This document shows positions 5,753 through 13,036 of a stretch of DNA of 17,059 bases, in pieces (the stretch's first letter is position 1; each line of letters opens with the position of its first letter). Source of the stretch: Candidatus Gottesmanbacteria bacterium (GTDB lineage: Bacteria; Patescibacteriota; Microgenomatia; UBA10105; UBA927); the NCBI GenBank assembly GCA_016182725.1, contig JACPFZ010000006.1, forward strand, positions 1-17,059, written 5' to 3'. The notes beneath the pieces are model-generated. The model did no database searches and was not told the DNA's origin. It saw nothing but the letters and a program-made list of their open reading frames with translations. Made by a program: the position numbers and the translations under genes.

Positions 5753-8707
5753 ATGGCTCATGCCTTTCATCCGGTTAGACCAAACGTCAACTTCCCCGAG
5801 ATGGAGAAGCGGATTTTGACCGAGTGGTATGAACGCGGCATAGTGGACAAGTACCTTCATCGCAATGATGCAGCAAAAAAGCGATTCTCGTTCCTCGATG
5901 GGCCGATTACCGCCAATAATCCCATGGGGGTTCATCATGCGTGGGGCAGAACGTACAAAGACCTCTGGCAAAGATTTTATGCAATGCGCGGCTATAAGGA
6001 GCGGTTCCAAAATGGTTTTGACTGCCAGGGGTTGTGGGTAGAGGTGGAAGTGGAAAAAGAGCTTGGCATTAAAAACAAAAAAGATATTGAAAATCTTGTC
6101 CCGGGCGACTCCAAAGCAAGCATCGCCAAATTTATTGAACTTTGTAAAGCACGTGTCCTCAAATACAGTAGCATCCAAACAGAACAAAGCAAGCGACTTG
6201 GTTACTTCATGGATTGGGATCATTCGTACTTTACGATGTCTGATGAAAATAATTACATGATATGGCATTTTCTCAAGACATGTTTTGAGAAAGGATGGAT
6301 GTATAAAGGTCGCGATAGCGTGCCGTGGTGCCCACGCTGTCAAACCGCTATTTCCCAACACGAAATGCTGACGGAAGACTACAAAGAAGTGTCGCATAAG
6401 GCAATTTACTTTACGCTTCCCATTGTCGGACGGGATAATGAATATCTTTTAGTATGGACGACGACGCCGTGGACGATACCTGCTAATATCGCGGTTGCTG
6501 TTGATGAAAACCTTGACTACGTATTGGTTGAAACAAATGATGGGAAACAATTATGGCTTGCTAAAGACAGACTCGAGGCGGTGATGGGCAAGCAATATCA
6601 GCGCATCATAAAAACGGTAAAAGGGAAGGAACTCGTTGGGCTTTTCTATAAAGGAGCGTTTGATACTCTTCCGGCGGTAGCCCAAACAGCAAAATCCAAT
6701 CGGAAAACATTTCATAAAGTCATACCAACGGATCCGCTTATTTTACCGATTACCGCCACGGAGGGAACAGGATTAGTACACACAGCAGTTTCTGCAGGAA
6801 GTGAAGATTTCAAGCTCGGGAAAAAATACGGATTGCCCATGATTGCGGTGATTGCGGATGATGCGAGTTATCTTCCGAATTTAGGATTTTTAAGCGGCCA
6901 AAATGCAAAAAAACATCCGGAAATCATTCTTGATTATCTCACCGAACGGGAAACTCACGGAGAACACTGGGTCTTTAAAATTGAACAGTATACCCATCGG
7001 TATCCGGCGTGTTGGCGATGCAAAACAGAGCTTGTGTGGAAAGTGGCGGAAGAATGGTACATCGCGATGGACCGTCCTTCGCATAAAGCTTCGGACGGCA
7101 AGCAAACGTTACGTCGGCAGATGGTGGAAGTTGCGAAAAAAATCGATTGGCATCCAAGATTTGGTCTTGAGCGGGAACTTGATTGGCTCACCAACATGCA
7201 TGACTGGCTGATATCAAAACCGAATCGATATTGGGGTCTGGCCATCCCCATCTACGAGTGCCAAAAGTGCGGTTGGTTTACCGTCATCGGGAGTTATGAA
7301 GAATTGAAGGAGCGCGCGGTTTCTGGTTGGAAAGAGTTTGAAGGACACAGTCCCCATAAACCATTTATCGATGAGGTAAAAATTAAATGCGAGAAGTGCG
7401 GAGAAGTCGTGTCGCGACTTGATGATGTCGGAAATGTGTGGTTGGATGCCGGCATCGTTCCGTTTTCTACCTATATTGATCCGGAAACAAAACAACTTAG
7501 TTATACCACCGATAAAAAATACTGGAAACAGTGGTTTCCAGCTGATTTTATTACAGAATCATTTCCCGGACAGTTTAAAAACTGGTTCTACTCGATGATT
7601 GCCATGGCAACGGTTTTAGAAAATAAACATCCATATAAAACTGTTTTGGGGTTTGCTTCTATGCTTGGTGAAGATGGTAGACCTATGCACAAATCATGGG
7701 GCAATGCGATTGAGTTTGGCGAAGGAGCAGACAAAATTGGTGTGGATGTGATGCGTTGGATGTTTGCGACACACGACCCAGAACAAAATCTTCTCTTTGG
7801 ATATAAAAAAGCAGATGAAACGCGCAGGAAATTCCATCTACTCCTTTGGAATGTTTATAATTTTTTCGTAACCTATGCAAATGTGGATGGAATTACGAAT
7901 TATGATTTACGAAGTACGAATGTGCTAGATGAGTGGATAGTAAGCAAACTTAAGGGGTTAGTCAGTGCTGTTACATTGTCGCTTGAGAAATATGACGCGA
8001 TGACTGCGGCAAACAGCATTGAGATATTCGTCACTGATTTATCGCAATGGTATGTGCGAAGATCGCGAGACCGAGTAGGACCAACTGTTGAAAATTCTCT
8101 TGACAAAGAGTCATGTTATGCAACGCTTTACGAGGTTTTAATAACACTCTGTAAACTGCTGGCTCCGTTTACTCCGTTTTTGGCAGAAGAAATATATCAG
8201 AATCTTACAGGTGAAGCATCAGTGCATTTGTCAGATTGGCCTATGGTTGGGATAATTGATACGAAATTACATAAACAAATGGAGATGGTGAGAAAAATTT
8301 GTGAATTGGGGCATGCCATCCGGAAAGAACACAAAATAAAAGTGAGGCAGCCGTTAAAAGAATTACGAATTAAGAATTACGAATTAAGAATAAAAAAAGA
8401 TTTTTTGCAACTTATTACAGATGAATTAAATGTGAAAAACATTATTATTGAAAAAGGAAAAGGGAAGCTTGAGGTGGCATTTGATCTTACGTTAACCCCA
8501 GAGCTCAAAAATGAGGGCGACGCAAGAGAGCTGGTACGGCAAATACAGATACTGCGGAAGGAAAAAGGGTGTAGAATAGATGAGCGAGTCAAGGTACAAT
8601 TGCCCAAGGAATATCAAAGACTTAAGGATCACTTTGATTACATTCGAAAAGAAACATTAGCTGGCTCTATCGTATGGGGAGAATCTTTAAACGTATCGAC
8701 TGGGTAA
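5753..8707 (+). CDS. ileS: Isoleucyl-tRNA synthetase
   Basis: Class Ia synthetase that charges tRNA-Ile. It is 984 aa. The HIGH element reads GVHHAWG (His61, His62) and the KMSKS element MHKSW (Met645-Trp649). Both diverge from canonical forms but keep the catalytic His and second Lys. The CP1 editing domain is marked by WTTTPWTIPAN. Cysteine pairs CPRC, CWRC, CQKC and CEKC suggest zinc-binding knuckles. The C-terminal anticodon-binding domain contains LAPFTPFLAEEIYQNL. The ATG at 5753 is preferred over the open TTG at 5717 because a strong promoter starts transcription there. Two short repeat-derived stretches lie within the C-terminal half (near residues 713-722 and 870-880). rodA overlaps its last 34 bp. 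Confidence 0.96.
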   Translation: MAHAFHPVRPNVNFPEMEKRILTEWYERGIVDKYLHRNDAAKKRFSFLDGPITANNPMGVHHAWGRTYKDLWQRFYAMRGYKERFQNGFDCQGLWVEVEVEKELGIKNKKDIENLVPGDSKASIAKFIELCKARVLKYSSIQTEQSKRLGYFMDWDHSYFTMSDENNYMIWHFLKTCFEKGWMYKGRDSVPWCPRCQTAISQHEMLTEDYKEVSHKAIYFTLPIVGRDNEYLLVWTTTPWTIPANIAVAVDENLDYVLVETNDGKQLWLAKDRLEAVMGKQYQRIIKTVKGKELVGLFYKGAFDTLPAVAQTAKSNRKTFHKVIPTDPLILPITATEGTGLVHTAVSAGSEDFKLGKKYGLPMIAVIADDASYLPNLGFLSGQNAKKHPEIILDYLTERETHGEHWVFKIEQYTHRYPACWRCKTELVWKVAEEWYIAMDRPSHKASDGKQTLRRQMVEVAKKIDWHPRFGLERELDWLTNMHDWLISKPNRYWGLAIPIYECQKCGWFTVIGSYEELKERAVSGWKEFEGHSPHKPFIDEVKIKCEKCGEVVSRLDDVGNVWLDAGIVPFSTYIDPETKQLSYTTDKKYWKQWFPADFITESFPGQFKNWFYSMIAMATVLENKHPYKTVLGFASMLGEDGRPMHKSWGNAIEFGEGADKIGVDVMRWMFATHDPEQNLLFGYKKADETRRKFHLLLWNVYNFFVTYANVDGITNYDLRSTNVLDEWIVSKLKGLVSAVTLSLEKYDAMTAANSIEIFVTDLSQWYVRRSRDRVGPTVENSLDKESCYATLYEVLITLCKLLAPFTPFLAEEIYQNLTGEASVHLSDWPMVGIIDTKLHKQMEMVRKICELGHAIRKEHKIKVRQPLKELRIKNYELRIKKDFLQLITDELNVKNIIIEKGKGKLEVAFDLTLTPELKNEGDARELVRQIQILRKEKGCRIDERVKVQLPKEYQRLKDHFDYIRKETLAGSIVWGESLNVSTG
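7890..7920 (+). repeat. Degenerate 14-nt repeat pair inside ileS
   Basis: Units GAATTACGAATTAT (7890-7903) and GATTTACGAAGTAC (7904-7917) are followed by a partial GAA. They are diverged copies of the GAATTACGAATTAA unit repeated at 8360-8387. The encoded peptide is TNYDLRSTN, just before the conserved VLDEWIVSKL segment of IleS. Confidence 0.6.
8360..8393 (+). repeat. Exact 14-nt tandem repeat inside ileS
   Basis: GAATTACGAATTAA occurs twice head to tail (8360-8373, 8374-8387) with a partial third start. It encodes ELRIKNYELRIKK, in frame within the C-terminal domain, between VRQPLK and the LITDELNVKN segment. Peptides of the NYELRIK type are, to my knowledge, a recurrent product of small AT-rich intergenic repeats in CPR and some cyanobacterial genomes. 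Confidence 0.75.
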
Positions 8708-9675
8708 GCGGCATTTGCATCCTTTGTTTGGCAAGTTTTGGTCTTTTTTTACTCCTTACGGTCGACCAAACACTGTTTCTTCAACAGCTCCTCTTTTTGG
8801 TTATTGCTTTATTGTTTCTTGTTGGAATATCGCTTATTGATTGGACACTGCTTTGGTGGATGGCGCCTGCGGGCTACGTGGGTTCGATACTCTTTCTTTT
8901 TCTTTCCTATTTTGGCCCCTCTATTCTCGCACGTTTTCTTACGCAATATTCACCGCGGAATGTGCGTTTTGTGCCTTTACATATGATACTTTTCCTCATC
9001 CCATTTTTTTTGGTATTGAAACAACCGGACTTAGGAAGTAGTCTCGTTTATGGGGGACTGTGGATTTCTATGCTGGTTGCTTCCGGGTTTCCATTCGGAT
9101 TCCTTGTGGTGTTCGTTGCGTTGGGTGCCTTGTTGCTCCCATTTGGTTGGCATGCACTCGCGGTGTATCAAAAGAGCCGCATTCTCACCTTTCTCAATCC
9201 CGCACTTGATCCAAGAGGAGCGGGTTACAATGCCCTTCAGGCGATGATTGCTGTGGGGAGCGGGCAACTTTTTGGCCGGGGACTGGGTCGAGGAACGCAG
9301 AGCCACCTGCGATTTTTGCCGGAATTCCACACGGACTTTATGTTTGCAACCCTCATTGAGGAGCTTGGGTTTGTCGGCGGTGCATTGCTTTTGGCCGGAT
9401 ACGGGTTTCTTTTGTGGCGCATTCTTTCGCCACTCGTTCGGGGGAGTATCACTGATGCATTTCCATTTATCTATTCCATTGGTCTCTTCGCGACGATTCT
9501 GACGCAAATTTTTATCAATACGGGTATGAATATGGGGCTTATTCCCATAACCGGTATTACGTTGCCGTTCGTTTCCTACGGAGGAAGCTCTCTTCTGTCT
9601 CTTGCTATCTCTTTTGGGTTTCTGTGGGCGCTGCAGCAGCAAAAACGCCAGAGAACAGACATTGCTATCCGATAG
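8674..9675 (+). CDS. rodA: RodA-like SEDS peptidoglycan polymerase
   Basis: Second SEDS protein, predicted to polymerise lipid II during elongation with a class B PBP. It is 333 aa, somewhat shorter than typical RodA, and is almost entirely hydrophobic segments. Motifs are LKQPDLGSSLVY, FLPEFHTDFMFATLIEELGF (catalytic Asp221 in HTD) and GITLPFVSYGGSSLLS. The ATG lies within ileS, giving a 34-bp overlap and suggesting coupling. It is assigned RodA rather than FtsW because the dcw-linked copy at 151 is the FtsW candidate and because of its HTDFMFA context; the families are similar enough that the split is an inference. Confidence 0.85.
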   Translation: MGRIFKRIDWVSGICILCLASFGLFLLLTVDQTLFLQQLLFLVIALLFLVGISLIDWTLLWWMAPAGYVGSILFLFLSYFGPSILARFLTQYSPRNVRFVPLHMILFLIPFFLVLKQPDLGSSLVYGGLWISMLVASGFPFGFLVVFVALGALLLPFGWHALAVYQKSRILTFLNPALDPRGAGYNALQAMIAVGSGQLFGRGLGRGTQSHLRFLPEFHTDFMFATLIEELGFVGGALLLAGYGFLLWRILSPLVRGSITDAFPFIYSIGLFATILTQIFINTGMNMGLIPITGITLPFVSYGGSSLLSLAISFGFLWALQQQKRQRTDIAIR

Positions 9676-9696
9676 AACAATTGATATACTACGGGC
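9662..9696 (+). promoter_or_regulatory. Extended -10 promoter of rplU, predicted leaderless start
   Basis: TTGCTA (9662-9667), a 17-bp spacer and TATACT (9685-9690) preceded by TGA (9682-9684). Six bases separate the -10 from the rplU ATG, so +1 falls at 9697, the A of the ATG. This is the same TGN-TATACT-N6-ATG layout as at ileS. The -35 overlaps the end of rodA. Confidence 0.68.
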
Positions 9697-10005
9697 ATGT
9701 TTGCTGTTGTTATCATTGCAGGAAAACAATATAAAGTAACCCCAGGAGATCGAGTGGTGGTTGATCGCCTCAAGAGAAACGTAGGCGATACCGTGGTATT
9801 GCAAGACGTGCTTTTGGCGGGCAACGGCAAGACCCTGGTGGGAGCTCCAACGCTGCCAAATATTTCAGTGAAAGCCAAGATTCTCTCCCATGAAAAAGGA
9901 GAAAAGGTTGAAGTCCGACGGTTTAAGTCGAAAGTCCGCTATCGCAGGCACATCGGATTCCGTCCGTTGCGTACCAAACTTGAGATTCTTTCTGTTGGCG
10001 CCTAA
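9697..10005 (+). CDS. rplU: 50S ribosomal protein L21
   Basis: Large-subunit protein that binds 23S rRNA. It is 102 aa, the normal length. It begins MFAVVIIAGKQYKVTPGD, matching the family opening (A-V-I-x-x-G-G/K-KQY-x-V-x-x-GD). The VGAPTL segment and the basic C-terminal tract (VRRFKSKVRYRRHIGFR) fit the L21 signature. It probably has its own promoter. L21 and L27 are usually neighbours; here a methyltransferase gene lies between them. Confidence 0.95.
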   Translation: MFAVVIIAGKQYKVTPGDRVVVDRLKRNVGDTVVLQDVLLAGNGKTLVGAPTLPNISVKAKILSHEKGEKVEVRRFKSKVRYRRHIGFRPLRTKLEILSVGA

Positions 10006-10011
10006 AAGGTC

Positions 10012-11205
10012 ATGAACTCCTGGATCATCGTGTTGGGGGCAGCGCGCAGTCTTGCTCGCGCGGAACTTCATGCGCTTCTTCCTTCTTCTCTTTTCGTTCC
10101 TCTTTCCGGGTCTTGTATGTTTTTGGAAGAATCTCGTGATGTTTCTGCAGAAACACTGCAAGAGGTTGCCGGCGGAGTGGTGAAAATCGCGGAAGTTGTT
10201 GGCGAGGTAGCCATCGTCACACCGGGGGAACTTGCCGAAATTCTTCTCAGTAGTAGCATTGATCAGCAAAAAATTACTTTTGGCGTCAGTCGCTATGACG
10301 GAGACGTTGTTTCTTTGCCGTGGCTGCGAGAAATAAAGGCCCAGCTCTCGCGCGCAGGGAAAAAGGCACGTTTTATCTCTTCCCCAGACGGGATACTTTC
10401 GAGCGTGGTTGTCCAAAAGGAACACATGCAGGAGCTAGTCGTGGCAAAGAGAGGGGATCACGTTTTGATCGGCCTTACGGCTACGGTGCAGGACTTTGAA
10501 GCGTGGAACAAGCGTGATTACGGCCGGCCGTATGCAGATCCGAAGTCTGGTATGTTGCCGCCAAAGGTGGCAAGAATGGCGGTCAATATTGCCCTTAAAA
10601 ATTCGGAAATTTTTCAGGGTAAACCAGTTCAGGTGTTTACGATTCTTGATCCATTTTGCGGCATGGGGACCATCCTAGCTGAAGCATTGTTGCGGGGGTG
10701 TCACGTGATCGGCAGTGATCAGTCAGAGGAAGTTATCGCAAAAGCCCGCAAAAATCTTGAGTGGCTTACGCATGATTCCCGGAATCGAGGTACTTTGATT
10801 CCGGGAATCGAATTACCGAGCGTACAACTTTTAGTAAGCGATGCAACCCATGTATCACATAAGCTTAGACCGAATAGTATCGATGCAATTGTCACCGAAC
10901 CCCATATGGGTACGCCGGCACTGGGCGAGCGACGGGTTACTGATCCGGAAAAAATTCGCAATGTTGTTAAAGGCCTGGAAAAATTGTACATTGGAGCACT
11001 TCGGGATTGGGTAGATGTTCTTAAGCCTAGAGGAAACGTTGTTATTGCGTTGCCCCAGTTCAGCCTCGAGGGGAAAACATATTTTGTGAAAAAGGTAGTT
11101 GACAGTTGTGAAAAGCTTGGCTATACTATGGGAGCTGGTCCTATAGAATATAGCAGACCACAGGCAGTCGTGCGAAGACAATTTTTCGTATTCACGAAAA
11201 ATTGA
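10012..11205 (+). CDS. TRM11-like RNA (guanine-N2) methyltransferase
   Basis: Predicted SAM-dependent RNA methyltransferase of the Trm11/UPF0020 type, 397 aa. The N-terminal part (about residues 1-140) is weakly conserved and starts WIIVLGAARSLARAELHALL, resembling the leader of Trm11-type proteins. The middle has DYGRPYADPKSGMLPPKVARM, the approach to the catalytic domain. SAM motif I is LDPFCGMGTILAEAL (Asp213 onward) and the acidic loop is IGSDQS. Motif IV reads TEPHMG (295-300) instead of the usual D/N-P-P-Y-G. The substrate is probably tRNA or rRNA but cannot be named. An AAGG lies 2 nt before the start, a poor ribosome site. The gene splits the usual rplU-rpmA pair. Confidence 0.8.
   Translation: MNSWIIVLGAARSLARAELHALLPSSLFVPLSGSCMFLEESRDVSAETLQEVAGGVVKIAEVVGEVAIVTPGELAEILLSSSIDQQKITFGVSRYDGDVVSLPWLREIKAQLSRAGKKARFISSPDGILSSVVVQKEHMQELVVAKRGDHVLIGLTATVQDFEAWNKRDYGRPYADPKSGMLPPKVARMAVNIALKNSEIFQGKPVQVFTILDPFCGMGTILAEALLRGCHVIGSDQSEEVIAKARKNLEWLTHDSRNRGTLIPGIELPSVQLLVSDATHVSHKLRPNSIDAIVTEPHMGTPALGERRVTDPEKIRNVVKGLEKLYIGALRDWVDVLKPRGNVVIALPQFSLEGKTYFVKKVVDSCEKLGYTMGAGPIEYSRPQAVVRRQFFVFTKN
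11179..11204 (+). repeat. Perfect 11-bp hairpin over the methyltransferase stop codon
   Basis: CAATTTTTCGT (11179-11189), loop ATTC, ACGAAAAATTG (11194-11204). The stem covers the last codons and most of the TGA of the upstream gene. No T-run follows on the + strand, so classical termination is uncertain. It may protect or process the 3' end of the methyltransferase mRNA. Confidence 0.5.
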
Positions 11206-11210
11206 ATTTA

Positions 11211-11281
11211 ACAAATACTACAAATAAACAAATCCGACAAATGAAAACATTTGTAGTATTTATAGTATTGGTAGTATTTGT
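11211..11281. repeat. Inverted array of about 9-nt repeats upstream of rpmA
   Basis: ACAAAT starts at 11211, 11220, 11228 and 11237; its complement ATTTGT, or a one-base variant, starts at 11249, 11258, 11267 and 11276. Four units at 8-9-nt spacing thus face four units at 9-nt spacing. The best arm pair is a perfect 13 bp: 11213-11225 with 11249-11261. The right side reads TAGTATTTA, TAGTATTGG, TAGTATTTG in tandem. The array fills the gap before rpmA and could be a small mobile repeat or a leader structure for L27. Confidence 0.65.
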
Positions 11282-11294
11282 ATATTTTTGAGAT

Positions 11295-11540
11295 ATGGCA
11301 CATGTCAAAGCAGGGGGGGTCGCAAAAGGGAATAAAGACTCTGTTTCCAAGCGCTTAGGAGTCAAAATTTTTGGCGGTCAGGTAGCAATCCCCGGCAATA
11401 TCATCGTTCGGCAAAAAGGAACCAAGGTATATCCTGGCCAGGGTGTCAGTATGGGTCGGGATTCTACGCTTTTTGCAATAGCGAAAGGAAAAGTAACGTT
11501 TTTGACAAAGCGAGGAAAGCAGTTCGTTTCTGTCCAATAA
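11295..11540 (+). CDS. rpmA: 50S ribosomal protein L27
   Basis: Large-subunit protein near the peptidyl-transferase centre. It is 81 aa. It opens MAHVKAGGVAKGNKDS, then SKRLGVKIFGGQ and GNIIVRQKGTKVYPG, all family landmarks. The mature-type N-terminus means no cleavable extension of the Firmicutes kind. There is no clear Shine-Dalgarno site; a TATATT at 11281-11286 lies 8 bp before the ATG and may be a -10, but no good -35 is seen. parB follows after 13 bp. Confidence 0.96.
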   Translation: MAHVKAGGVAKGNKDSVSKRLGVKIFGGQVAIPGNIIVRQKGTKVYPGQGVSMGRDSTLFAIAKGKVTFLTKRGKQFVSVQ

Positions 11541-11553
11541 TTTCGCGAAAAAA

Positions 11554-12363
11554 ATGGCGGATACACAACAGATTCTTCACTTGGATATTGAACTCATTCA
11601 ACCAAATCCGTTGCAACCCCGAGGGCTCATTCCTCCCGATTCTCTTCGTGATCTTGTCGAGTCACTCCGCGAGCACGGCATTATTGAACCGTTGGTTGTA
11701 GCGAAAACCCCGGCAGGGTATCAGATTATTGCGGGTGAGAGGCGCTGGCGTGCGGCGAAACTTGCGGGTTTAACTACCGTACCGGTGGTCATTAGAGAAA
11801 CGACGTCTCGGGGAATGCTCGAGATGGCGATTGTCGAGAATGTCCAACGCGAAGATTTAAACCCCATCGAACGAGCTCAGGCATTCCAACGGCTGATTGA
11901 AGAGTTTGGGTTGCCACTCACGGAAATATCCAAAAGGATTTCCAAGAGCGAGTCGTACGTTTCCAATACGATACGTCTTTTGGCGCTTCCTGATGCAATT
12001 AAAGACGGACTTATCTCCCAGGCAATCTCTGAAGGTCACGCCCGTGCTATTGCAGGACTTGGCGATGTAAAGCTCATGGTAGATGCATATAAGACGATTC
12101 TTTCGGAAAGCGCATCCGTTCGCCGGGCAGAAGACTTGGCGCGCCGACTCAAGGCCCAGTACGACAAAAAGCCAACGATGCGCGTCGAGCGAATTCACAG
12201 CGACGAGTTGGATGCCATGGCAAAAGACTTGGCCCAGTCGGTCAATGGATTAGTAAAGATTACGCAATCAAAAGTAGAAGCGCGCATTGTATTTGTCATC
12301 CGCGGTAACCTGGAAACGACGAGCGATACTTTAAAAAAGATTCACCAGAAGTTAAAGCAGTGA
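11554..12363 (+). CDS. parB: ParB-family chromosome segregation protein
   Basis: CTP-dependent DNA clamp that loads at parS and works with ParA. It is 269 aa. The N-terminal CTP-binding domain holds GERRWRAAK (Gly61 onward, the GERRxR box) and ENVQREDLNP (from Glu95). A helix-turn-helix region follows (about residues 115-150, with SKSESYVSNTIRLLALP), then a C-terminal dimerisation part. No parA lies in the window and no convincing parS site was found. A palindrome, TTTCGCGAAA, sits at 11541-11550 just before the gene. It is convergent with lepB, with 9 bp between the stop codons. Confidence 0.93.
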   Translation: MADTQQILHLDIELIQPNPLQPRGLIPPDSLRDLVESLREHGIIEPLVVAKTPAGYQIIAGERRWRAAKLAGLTTVPVVIRETTSRGMLEMAIVENVQREDLNPIERAQAFQRLIEEFGLPLTEISKRISKSESYVSNTIRLLALPDAIKDGLISQAISEGHARAIAGLGDVKLMVDAYKTILSESASVRRAEDLARRLKAQYDKKPTMRVERIHSDELDAMAKDLAQSVNGLVKITQSKVEARIVFVIRGNLETTSDTLKKIHQKLKQ

Positions 12364-12372
12364 TCTTTTCTG

Positions 12373-12936
12373 TTAGAAAAAATACGTGGGTCGGGAAATG
12401 AGGCCAACTCGAGAAAATGGCCAGTACCGAAGCAGTGCCTTCCCGATAAAATCTTCTTTTGCAATAGGGCCAAACTCACGCGCATCGGAGCTATGCGGCC
12501 GATTGTCTCCCACGACGAAGTATTTGCCGGGCGGGACGACCACCTCACTGTTTTCTCGTAAATAGGATCCTCCAAAAGTATAGACGCCCGGCGTGAGGTA
12601 TGGTTCATCAAGTTTTTGACCATTGATAAAAAACGTGCTACTCGATAGGCGCACGGTTTCGCCGGGCAACGCAATGACGCGTTTGATAAAGTCCACTTCT
12701 TTGTTTCTGGGTGATTTGAAAACAACCACGTCACCGCGCTTTGGATCGAGAAATTTGTATTCAATTTTGTTGGTGAGGATAAATTCGCCATTATGAAAGT
12801 TCGCCTCCATGGACGCGCCGCTAATTTCCTGCGGCGACATGATGAAAAGGTAGATCATGACCATGATGGCAAGGACCACCACAATGGACTGGAGAAAATC
12901 AAAAACAGCGGCTACTGCGCGCTTTATTAAGTTCAT
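12373..12936 (-). CDS. lepB: Signal peptidase I
   Basis: Membrane serine protease that removes signal peptides from exported proteins. It is 187 aa with one N-terminal membrane helix (about residues 15-33). The catalytic Ser42 is in SGASM and the general-base Lys85 in DFIKRVIALPGE. The box GDNRPHSSDAREFGPI (from Gly143) completes the S26 signature. The frame opens at 12984, but I chose ATG 12936 because AGGAA lies 7 nt upstream and the product then starts directly with a basic tail (MNLIKR). A TATTAT on the - strand (12973-12968) may be its -10, overlapping the divergent tRNA promoter. The secreted hydrolase at 13184-15100 is a likely substrate. Confidence 0.94.
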   Translation of the reverse strand: MNLIKRAVAAVFDFLQSIVVVLAIMVMIYLFIMSPQEISGASMEANFHNGEFILTNKIEYKFLDPKRGDVVVFKSPRNKEVDFIKRVIALPGETVRLSSSTFFINGQKLDEPYLTPGVYTFGGSYLRENSEVVVPPGKYFVVGDNRPHSSDAREFGPIAKEDFIGKALLRYWPFSRVGLISRPTYFF

Positions 12937-12963
12937 ACGAATTTCCTGTATCTTCAGTGTAGG

Positions 12964-12972
12964 TGATATAAT
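12964..12972 (+). promoter_or_regulatory. Extended -10 promoter for the tRNA locus
   Basis: TGA-TATAAT (TATAAT 12967-12972) is a perfect extended -10, the third TGN-type promoter in the window. The -35 region is poor (TCCTGT near 12944). Predicted +1 is about 12979, giving a 22-nt leader before the first tRNA base at 13001. It overlaps the presumed lepB promoter on the other strand. Confidence 0.65.
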
Positions 12973-13036
12973 AAGAGTCGTCAATCCCGTTGTTTCCTTT
13001 GGGCGGTTAGCTCAGCGGTAGAGCACTTCGTTGACA

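Noticed and set aside
5747..6397. 216-codon open frame on the - strand opposite ileS
   Set aside because: Covers the conserved catalytic region of ileS and has no recognisable motif.
9031..9804. 257-codon open frame on the - strand opposite rodA
   Set aside because: Basic, low-complexity translation without domain motifs, fully opposite a conserved SEDS gene; a shadow frame.
10701..10708. TCACGTGA as a parS core inside the methyltransferase gene
   Set aside because: Flanks (TG before, TC after) do not extend the palindrome; an 8-bp core is expected by chance and lies in coding sequence.
11541..11550. Canonical parS site next to parB
   Set aside because: TTTCGCGAAA lacks the central CACGTG spacing of the consensus; kept only as a low-interest observation.
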